A stretch of 64,000 nt of DNA from Neocallimastix lanati (nom. inval.) (lineage: Eukaryota > Neocallimastigomycota > Neocallimastigomycetes > Neocallimastigales > Neocallimastigaceae): the NCBI GenBank assembly GCA_016946835.1, contig JACVTC010000028.1:1183001-1247000 (forward strand). Direction: 5' to 3'. Positions 51,740-64,000 of the stretch are shown piece by piece. The stretch's first letter is position 1; the number at the start of each line of letters is the position of its first letter. The translations under genes and the position numbers were made by a program. The notes under the pieces are model-generated. The model searched no databases, was not told where the DNA came from, and was given only the letters and a program-made list of their open reading frames with translations.

Positions 51740-53454
51740 ATGATATCTGAACCAATTCCAACTGCACAACCAGCCATTCAAGTTGGTAGCAGATTTGATC
51801 CATATGAAGATAATGGAGGGTAATTGAATAATTATATATAATCATTATTTAATTTAAATAACTATTGTAATATATTTTTTTTTATTAAATTAAATATTTA
51901 CAATTATTATTGGATATATTTTTATTTATCTAATTATTATTATTATAATAAAAATTAAACATTTGAGCTTTATATATATATATATTTCTTTTTTTTTTTT
52001 TTTGATTTTTATTTAATTTTTATTATATTTAATTTCAAATTTAATATTATTACTACTGATATTTTTATTTTTATTTTTTTTCTTCTTCTTGGAAATAAAA
52101 TTTATTACTCTTAACATATTTTTAATGGATTTCATAAAACATCTATATAAACTTATTAACAATTAATTATTAAATATTTTGTTATATGTATTTATTTTTC
52201 TTAGAACCACTATGGCACTTGCTGGTGAGGATTTCTGTATTGTAGCTGCTGATACTCGTCAAAGTGATGGATATCACATCAATTGTAGATATGCACCAAA
52301 AGCTCATCAACTGTAAATATTAATTTTAATAAATATTATATTTAATAAAAAAAATTAATTATATAATAAATTTTAAAAATTAATATAAAAAAATATTTAA
52401 TTAATGTAAATAGTTCAGAAAAAACTGTTATTGGTACTAGTGGTTTTTATGCAGATGGTATTAATCTTGTTAAGAAAATTAAGCAAAGAATGGAGGTAAA
52501 TTACTAATAATTTAAAATTAAATTTAAAATTAAATTAAAATTAGTATTAAAGGTAAATTAATTCAAATTAATATATTTAAACATATTTAATAATGTTTTT
52601 TATAAGTGGTACTATCATCAACATGAAAAAGTTATGAGTACACCAGCCATTGCTCAATTATTATCTATAATGTTATATCAGAAGCGTTTCTTCCCTTACT
52701 ATGTATTCAGTGTTTTAGGTGGAATTGATGAAGAAGGTAATTTAATTTTTATGAAAAATAATTTATATTAATTATAAAAATTAAAGTAACTGAAAATTTA
52801 AAAATTACTTGTAATATGAAATTATTTTATTCATATTATACAATGAAATTAAAATTAAAATTTAAAAACGTATACACTAATTACTAATTAGGTAAAGGCT
52901 GTGTTTTCAGTTATGATTCTGTTGGTAATATGGAACGTGTTAAATATCAAGCTGCTGGTAGTGGTAACGAACTTTTACAACCATTCTTAGATAGTCAGGT
53001 AAGATATTTAAAATTTTGAAAATGGTTTAAATAATAATAATAATAATTATATATTATATAAATAATAATAATAATAATAATAATATTAAAAATGATAATT
53101 ACAATAATAAAATTTTTAAATATTAAAATTAAAGAAATAAAAATATATTTAAAACTAATTACGTCTTAAATAATTATTAATATAATTTTTACAATTTCTT
53201 GTGTAAATAAATATTAATACAAAAATAAATAATATAAAAATAAATACAAACCATAACTATTAATAAAGATTGGTTTAATGAATAGAGCTACTGAAGATAC
53301 ACTTGATTTAACTGAAGATATGGCTATTAAGATAGTAAAAGATGCTTTCTCTTCTGTAACTGAACGTGATATTCATACTGGTGATTGTGTTGAAATATAT
53401 ATTATTAGAAAAGATGGTATTGAATTACAAAAATACCCATTAAAAAGAGATTAA
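51740..53454 (+). CDS. PRE7: 20S proteasome beta6 subunit (PRE7/PSMB1), 6 exons
   Basis: Exons: 51740-51819, 52205-52312, 52414-52495, 52607-52736, 52892-52998, 53269-53454; 230 residues in one frame. It is a non-catalytic beta-ring subunit of the 20S proteasome. Family marks are [80 protein letters not shown] and [15 protein letters not shown]. The catalytic Thr1/Lys33 arrangement is absent, as in all beta6 proteins. The short leader (about 25 residues) is as in fungi. Beta6 and beta7 (PRE4, 41607-43361) are neighbours in the assembled ring. Confidence 0.97.
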
Positions 53455-55606
<2,152 letters not shown>

Positions 55607-56345
55607 ATGGCTTCAAGTTCCAAAACAACAACTAATATTAAAAAAAAATAAAAAATAAAAGTTCTGAACCACAGCAAAAAAACTTTCATATTTACCTAGA
55701 ATAACAACCTTGAAGATAACTTAAGGCAATCAAAATTACAAAATTGTTTTAGAGATAACTATTCTTTTGGATGTTATTCGGAAGAAATAGTACCAACAAC
55801 TAAACATCTACATGTTTAAGATTCCAAATTTTATAAAAAGATTTTCAACTATTTTAAAGGAATAACCATTCATTAACTTTATTGAACCAGCTAAAAAGGG
55901 TAAACTTGCAAACTACGGCTATATTGTTTAAAAACTGGAAAAGTCTTCGTTTATGATATGTACATTTTATTTGAAGGTGATTTAACAACCGCTGAATTCA
56001 TTGAAAAACGAAATAGAAAAGAAAATGTTCAAACGATAAAACATTACCATAAAAATTATCCGTTTTAATAGATACAAAGAATGTGTTGAACCTTCCTTAA
56101 AATCAGACTTTGTTGGAATATTATAAAGTCATTCTGTTATTTACTTAAAATTTCAAAAAGAGCTTAAAAGTGTTGTTTTAGAAAAAGAAGAAAATGAAGA
56201 AAAAATTTTTTAATAATGAATTTGGAAAATTTTTTCATTGTTATAATCTATGGTTAATACGGTGAAACTAGAACAAGTAAATTATATTTCGCAAATTCTT
56301 TTATAGTAGTGGCGCAGAAGATTATATAGATTACATTATGATTAT
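55607..56345 (+). pseudogene. CRESS-type Rep relic (HUH endonuclease plus SF3 helicase P-loop)
   Basis: An ATG in a good context (ACAAAATGGC) opens a frame that breaks at 55649. Scattered over three frames are remnants of the rolling-circle Rep signature in the right order: motif 1 (F-T-x-N-N type, with a stop in it) near 55688-55702, motif 2 (HLH) at 55804-55812, and motif 3 (YxxK type, split by a frameshift) at about 55920-55932. About 330 bp further on, a glycine-threonine-lysine block at 56261-56284 has the spacing of a Rep helicase Walker A, but with two glycines replaced. In the CRESS family the HUH domain nicks the origin and the helicase unwinds circular ssDNA genomes or plasmids. More than five stops or shifts make it dead. 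It could derive from a virus or from a Rep-bearing plasmid; no stem-loop origin was found. Confidence 0.6.
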
Positions 56346-56368
56346 TTTTTAAAAATAATAATATTTAA

Positions 56369-56683
56369 TCAAAAGATTATAATCCAAGGGAAAATATTAA
56401 ATTTGGCTCACCATCTGGAAGTACGTGTAAATTTTATAATTGTAAATATATTAATAATAATATAATAAAATGTATATTAGAATCTGATGATAATTATAAA
56501 ATAAAATATGAAAATTTTATTTATGAAAATGATATTTTAGACAATATGATTAATTCTAAATTTGAAAGGGATGTATTTATTAATTGTTATAATACACCAT
56601 CTGGATCTAAAAAAAGATTATCTGAAATTTCCGAAAATTTTGAATCTACTTCTATAAATAAGAAGAAATCCGTAATACACTGA
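56369..56683 (+). other. Open frame of 104 codons, Asn/Lys-rich, unknown
   Basis: The frame lies between stops and lacks an early ATG. It reads NPRENIKFGSPSGSTCKFYN, later SKFERDVFINCYNTPSGSKK. The twin SPSGS/TPSGS words and a C..YNC pair are the only marks. It follows the Rep relic on the same strand and may be the remains of a second gene of that element. Confidence 0.35.
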
Positions 56684-57250
56684 TTGGAAGGAATAAAAAC
56701 TGTTTTATTTGATTTACAATAAATTCTTTTTTAATGAATCACTTACACCTAAAGATAATCTTTAAATACCATCATTTAATAATCTCTTAAATACTTATGA
56801 TATTATCAACACTGATTTAGAAAACCAAATATTTAATAAAGAAATGAATGAAAATATAGAAAATGATGATAATAAAATCAATAAAATCATTAACGAAGCA
56901 AATAAAATTCAACCATAATTAACAGATGACCAAGAAACCTATAATAAAATTCCCTAATTCGATAAAATAAATGACAAATATACAGACCAATATGGTAATA
57001 TTTATAAAAGGGAAAAACAAAAATATTTCATTTCTAACAAAAAATTGATAATTCTATATACTTTGACAGTTATATTAAAAAATAGAAATATTATATAGAA
57101 AAAGGAGAATCAATGAAATTACTTTTTTTAGAAAATTAAAAAATTTGAAACAGAAAAACAAATTATAATAAATAAATTTGAACTGTCTAAATATTATTAT
57201 CCAAAGAGCTCTTAATATAAAAATATTGATATTTGTCATTACTGATAAAT
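56684..57250 (+). other. Decayed Asn/Lys-rich coding-like sequence
   Basis: Frames such as PSFNNLLNTYDIINTDLENQ and TDDQETYNKIP, interrupted by stops every 20-60 codons, look like an old gene. No family recognised. Probably the end of the same inserted element. Confidence 0.3.
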
Positions 57251-57279
57251 TTTAATGTATTAAATAATTGCTCTTGTAC

Positions 57280-57365
57280 TAAGTTTCATTTCAGAAAATT
57301 TATATAAAAAGTTTCACAAAATTTTATTTTGGAAAAGTTTCATTTCGCAAAATTTTTTAAAAGGT
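57280..57365. repeat. Islet-like patch with GTTTCATTTCGCAAAA
   Basis: AAGTTTCATTTCAGAAAATT, AAGTTTCACAAAATTTTA and AAGTTTCATTTCGCAAAATT follow one another at about 25-40 bp. The word CATTTCGC links it to the islet family. Confidence 0.45.
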
Positions 57366-57930
57366 TAATAAATAAATAAATTAATAATAAAACAAATAAA
57401 TAATATATATAATTTAAATAAATTACTAAATAAATAAAAATAAATAAATAAAACTATAATAAATAAATTAAACTATAATAAATAAATAAATTTAAAATTA
57501 AATTTTTAAAAAATATATATATCAATATATAATAATAAATATTCATTTGAATTTAAGCTTTAAAAAAATAAAATATTTTATTATACATTTTAAACGTTTT
57601 ATAATATTTCAATAAATATATATGATTATTAATAATTTTATATATATATATAAGTATAATAAAATAAGTATTAATAATTTAAAAGATGAAAAGGATAATA
57701 ATTTAAAATATAACTATTAAAATTAAAATATAATTATTAAAAAGATTAAAAAATAATATCTAAATAATTAATTGATCATTTTACACTTTTTATGTCCTTG
57801 CGCAGTATTTTAAAAAATCTAAAATTACTAATAAATTTTTTTAATAAAAGAAATATTTATAAATAATCCAGTAAAAAAAAAAAAAAAAGAAAAGAAAAAA
57901 AAAAGGAGTTAAAAGTAGCATAAAGTTAGG
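57366..57930. other. A+T-rich spacer
   Basis: AAATA repeats at 57365-57490 and a purine-rich AAAAAGAAAAGAAAAAAAAA tract at 57871-57906 just upstream of the AAA-like frame. Confidence 0.4.
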
Positions 57931-58824
57931 ATGATTTTAGGTGGTATCTATTTTTTTATTATCTATTTTTTTATTTTAGGGGCCATGTTAGTTTCATATT
58001 ACAGTAAAGGAATAGATCAAAAAGAAATATTTGATAAATTAAAAGTAGCACAAGGAAAAAGTTCAGATGAAGAGTTTAATAAAATTGAAAGAGAGGAATA
58101 TTTTAAATTTCAAAGTATGTATCATACCCTATATTTTGATTTCTCTTATGGAGTTGCGGATTTTGACTCTTTAGATGAGTATTTAAATTCAATTAATCAA
58201 AATTTAAAAGAAGATATTGAAAAATTTTATCCAGATTCTAAAATATTAAAAAATTATAATAATAGAATATATAACAATCTTCGTAATTTATATATAGAAA
58301 AGGATGGAAAATTTATTATAATTATTGATGAGTGGGATTATATAATTTCTAGTGAAAAATTTTCTGCCGATGATCAAAAAAGATATATTACTTTTTTACA
58401 ATATTTAATAAAAGACCAGCCATATATAGCTTTTACATACATGACGGGAATATTTCCAATAGCAAAACAGTTACCGCAATCTTCACTTAATTGTTTAAAA
58501 GAATATTCTATGTTAAACGATCAAGTGTATTATCAATATTTTGGTTTCATAGAACAAGAAGTTCGTGATCCTTGTGAAAATAATAAAACAATTAGTTATG
58601 AAAAATTAGAAGATTGGTATAATGGATATAAAGGACCTAATGATGAAAAAATATTTAATACATGGTCAGTTTGTCAAACTTTAAGTGAAAATAAAATTAG
58701 TAATTATTGGACAAATACTGGTCGTTTTGATGAATTAATAACAATAATTAATTTTAATTTACCTGGTATAAAAGATGAAATTTTAGAATTAATTAACGGA
58801 GAAAAACACCACCAAGTAGTATAA
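57931..58824 (+). CDS. AAA-ATPase-like domain protein lacking Walker A
   Basis: An intact frame of 297 codons. It matches the AAA-ATPase-like/PD-(D/E)XK family (AAA-ATPase_like), common in anaerobic fungi and bacteria: MLVSYYSKGIDQKEIFDKLK, TLYFDFSYGVADFDSLDEYL, the Walker B strand FIIIIDEWDYI (about 129-139), FTYMTGIFPIAKQLPQSSLN and LEDWYNGYKGPNDEKIFNTW. In complete members the P-loop (RPRRFGKT type) stands directly before the YYSKG block. Here that place holds a hydrophobic stretch IYFFIIYFFIL, which reads either as a membrane segment or as a small intron (GTGGTATC to TTTTAG, 57941-57976). The C-terminal nuclease domain is absent; the frame ends soon after NLPGIKDEILELI. So it is truncated at both ends but not otherwise decayed. 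Catalysis without the P-loop is unlikely. Confidence 0.7.
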   Translation: MILGGIYFFIIYFFILGAMLVSYYSKGIDQKEIFDKLKVAQGKSSDEEFNKIEREEYFKFQSMYHTLYFDFSYGVADFDSLDEYLNSINQNLKEDIEKFYPDSKILKNYNNRIYNNLRNLYIEKDGKFIIIIDEWDYIISSEKFSADDQKRYITFLQYLIKDQPYIAFTYMTGIFPIAKQLPQSSLNCLKEYSMLNDQVYYQYFGFIEQEVRDPCENNKTISYEKLEDWYNGYKGPNDEKIFNTWSVCQTLSENKISNYWTNTGRFDELITIINFNLPGIKDEILELINGEKHHQVV

Positions 58825-59266
58825 ATATATATATATATATTAACATAAATAATTTAATGATACAAAATAAGTGCAATAATAATTTAGTAATGATATTATT
58901 AACATTATTATTAACATTATTAAACATTATGAAAAAAAAAAAAAAAAATAAAAAAAAAAAAAAACAGATAAATTATAATTATATTGTTAAATTAAATAAC
59001 GGAAAACTATTTGATAAATATTAAATACATATTTTTTTTAAATAAAATACTAATTCTCTATCAGAAATTATTTATAATTTGATTTATATTTATTACAGTT
59101 TCATTTATAACAATTGCAAAAGTTGTATTGATATTAATAATGAAAATGATAAAATTATTTATAAATAATTACTTAAAAATTAAATGGTAATAAAATATTT
59201 TTTAACTATAAAAGCATAATGATATATATATATATATAAGAAAATAGTAACTTTTTATGATGATAA
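58825..59266. other. A+T-rich spacer
   Basis: AT run at 58826-58840, poly-A at 58931-58963, no gene. Confidence 0.4.
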
Positions 59267-59357
59267 CTTTAAATATATGCATTATTTTTGTTTACAAAGA
59301 AATAATAGTATATATAAGTTATTTCTTTGTAAATAAAAACAACGCATATATTTAAAG
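59267..59357. repeat. 39-bp inverted repeat, 13-nt loop, three mismatches
   Basis: Left arm 59267-59305 starts CTTTAAATATATGC and ends TTTACAAAGAAATAA; right arm 59319-59357 is its complement except for three transition differences. Confidence 0.92.
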
Positions 59358-59518
59358 AAATATGAATTGAGTTAAAGAAATGTATAAATACAATAAAAGA
59401 TATAATTTTGAATTAAAACCAATCGAAAAGGAAATAATTAATTATTGTGGAAATGGTAAATATAAATAATAATATAATATAAATAATAAAATATTTATAA
59501 TAATTATAATGTAAATTA

Positions 59519-59868
59519 AACAGCCAGATTTTCCGAGAATCAAAAAAAGGCTGTTTTTGAATTCAGGTATTCAAATATTAGAATACCTTAAAAGTACAAA
59601 GGACTATTCAGTTCATTATAACAGAGAGAAAATTTTAAGAGCTTATTGTGATGTAGTTTTTTTTTGATGATTAGATTAAAAAAAGATTAATTCTGGATTT
59701 ATTTTTGTATTAGGAAATAGTCCAATATCATTGAAATCAATTACTCAGAAAATTGTAGCCTTATCAACCACACAAGCCGAATACTTAAGCTTAATAGAAT
59801 GTACAAAACAAGCTATATGGATAAGAAGATTAGTGAATGAAATATTTAACAAATATATTAGAATATAA
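59519..59868 (+). pseudogene. Copia RNase H relic
   Basis: The translation has LEYLKSTKDYSVHYNREKIL and AYCDVVFF, then SGFIFVLGNSPISLKSITQK and IVALSTTQAEYLSLIECTKQ followed by AIWIRRLVNEIF. This is the copia RNase H region (L.YLKGT.DY.L.Y......GY.DADWA...........F.L....ISW.S..Q..VALST.EAEY.AL....E..WL..LL). One frameshift and a lost DADWA core mark it as dead; otherwise it is well kept. Confidence 0.88.
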
Positions 59869-61242
59869 ATAATAATTATAAAAAATAAATTTTAATAAAA
59901 TAAAATAATTTTTTGATAAAACTTTATAAACTTATTATATATAAATTATTTACATATTTTACATAACATAAAATTTATGTAATATTATTATGTTTAAATT
60001 AATTTTATATGTTTGTATAGAATTTATGATGTTACATAAAACTATTTTATATCACTTTATAATAAATCACACTATAAATCAGTGATAATTAATCAAATGA
60101 TTAATTACAGATTGATTTATTAATTTAATTTAATGTAATTTAATAAATAAAGTTTTTATTTTAATTTTATATCAGTTATAAATATATGATTGCTAATCAT
60201 AAATTTTAATTAAAATTTAAAACTTTAATTATTATATAAATATTATTAATTATAAATAAACACCAGTATATTGGACTTTGAATTCTATAATTTATATATA
60301 ATTTTCTTTTTTCGATATACATATTATTGATCTATTTTACATTATTGTATTATGTACTACATTTATTGTATCATATTTTCTATCCAATCATCCAATAATT
60401 TTAAATAAAGAGTTGGTATTTCATTATTGGATCAATAATGACATTTTTATATTGAAATATTAATATTTCATTTAATATTAATAAAAATATTCCTATAATC
60501 ACAATGAAAATAACAATACATAATATAAATAATAATAATTTTATTTATTAAAACTTTCCTAGTGTCACCGTCACCATATATTTAATACATTCAATAATAA
60601 CAAAATTTTAAGTAAAAAAAAGTTTTTTTGTCATTTAATACCATAATTAAAAAACTTTATTGAAAGATTTTTAAATAAAAAAAAATATTTCAAAATATTT
60701 CAAAAAAGTCTGAACCCCATCAGTATCATATATTATCTTTCACAATTAATAAAATATGTAGTAAAATGTAAATATAAATAATTATCGATATTTTATTTTT
60801 TAAACATTTTATAAAAAAGTAAAATTTTATCAAAATTTCTTCGAATAAAATAATTATAGATAAATTAAATTTCTTTCAATACTGAAAAAAACCTATTTAT
60901 AATTTATTTTAAATATTTTTATTTTCATAAAATCTATAAATAATTTTTTGTATTACAAAGAATATTTAACGAAAAACTATATTTATTATGTATTATATTT
61001 TTATACCTTTTTTTTTTTTTTCTGACATAAATTCAATACAAAAGTATACGTAATAATAATTATATTTTTTGATCCTTTTGTAAATAAGTTAATTTAATAA
61101 TATTTTTAATAATATTTAATCAAAAAAAAGATATAACTAATAAATTAACTGTAATATATTAATTAACAAATAATAATTATAAATCATATATTATAATATA
61201 AATACTTGAAATAAAATTTAATATTGATAATTAAAATTAAAA

Positions 61243-61288
<46 letters not shown>

Positions 61289-61623
61289 ATGTTCTTTTAT
61301 TTCATCTTATTATTATTATTTTTTTTTTTCAGTAATAAGAAGAAATAAATAATTTTCAATTAAAAATAATAAATTAATAAATAATCAATAATAATATCAA
61401 TAAATAATAAAATTTTATTATTTTTTAATTAAGAAAAAAAAAAAAAAAAAAAGAAAAAAAAAAGAAAAATATATTTTATAGATATAATAATATAATTATT
61501 TTAAATCATATTTACATATTTTATTATTGATTAATAAAATATTTTAAGCATTAAAATAATAATAAAGTTTTTTACAAAGTAAAATTTTATAAAAATTCTT
61601 AGATAAATCAATATATAAAGAAA
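59869..61623. other. Intergenic region upstream of the TPR gene
   Basis: Mostly A+T. Patches with CCTAGTGTCACCGTCACCAT (60560) and TCTGAACCCCATCAGTATCA (60708) stand out and may be LTR scraps; the second resembles the complement of GGGGTTCAGCCTGATGG at 16024. A TA array lies at 61252-61283. Confidence 0.4.

Positions 61624-64000
<2,377 letters not shown>

Noticed and set aside
59380-59470. Short frame MYKYNKRYNFELKPIEK
   Set aside because: About 30 codons, no family pattern and no splice partners.

Overview
The window looks like a gene-sparse nuclear contig of an anaerobic gut fungus (Neocallimastigomycota, the Piromyces/Anaeromyces/Neocallimastix type). The grounds are extreme A+T richness with long homopolymers and AAT, TTTA and TTTTA arrays, small introns (38 placed, all GT-AG) in otherwise ordinary fungal housekeeping genes, an AAA-ATPase-like family gene of a kind abundant in these fungi, and decayed LINE, copia and Ty3 elements. 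This assignment is inference; a Dictyostelium-like A+T-rich protist is the main alternative.

Genes. Eight spliced gene models are supported by continuous reading frame across every junction: a divergent G-protein alpha subunit (9596-11712, +, 8 exons), ribosomal protein eS4/RPS4 (21475-22537, +, 4 exons), exosome ring subunit MTR3 (28764-30346, -, 6 exons), dihydrofolate reductase (35043-36223, -, 2 exons), proteasome beta7/PRE4 (41607-43361, +, 6 exons), a 766-residue Asn/Ser-rich protein of unknown function (47094-50142, -, 7 exons), proteasome beta6/PRE7 (51740-53454, +, 6 exons) and a TPR protein that runs off the right edge (61624-64000, +). A short nucleoside-diphosphate-kinase-like stub (31414-31542) and an AAA-ATPase-like reading frame without its P-loop (57931-58824) are extra coding candidates. 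Apart from the shared proteasome complex of PRE4 and PRE7, the genes show no pathway link.

Mobile DNA fills most of the rest. From left to right: a copia gag cut by the left edge (1-709, -), a 5-bp/55-bp satellite (1640-2956), a MULE transposase relic (3110-4119), a Ty3-like gag relic (13690-14665, -) with LTR-like pieces and tRNA-like inverted arms (14666-18255), a copia RT relic (19130-19700), a decayed LINE that may span 23520-28226 plus three further LINE pieces (32801-33310, 33840-34310, 44480-45226), a Ty3 integrase-chromodomain relic within an inverted repeat (38081-38662), a copia RNase H tail (39090-39235), a CRESS-type Rep relic with an adjacent unknown frame (55607-57250), and a second copia RNase H relic (59519-59868).

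The least explained structure is a family of GC-richer islets in the A+T background. They carry the word GCATTTCGCCAA and, at several loci, a nearby TGGCTTA/TAAGCCA hairpin. They occur at 1119-1185, 4535-5260, 5715-5800, 39330-40480 and perhaps 57280-57365. At 39330-40480 they form a compact element with near-perfect 42-bp terminal inverted repeats and two opposed clusters of 15-bp units. I do not recognise this family. Several long, perfect or near-perfect hairpins (20267-20318, 23413-23480, 59267-59357) are also unexplained.
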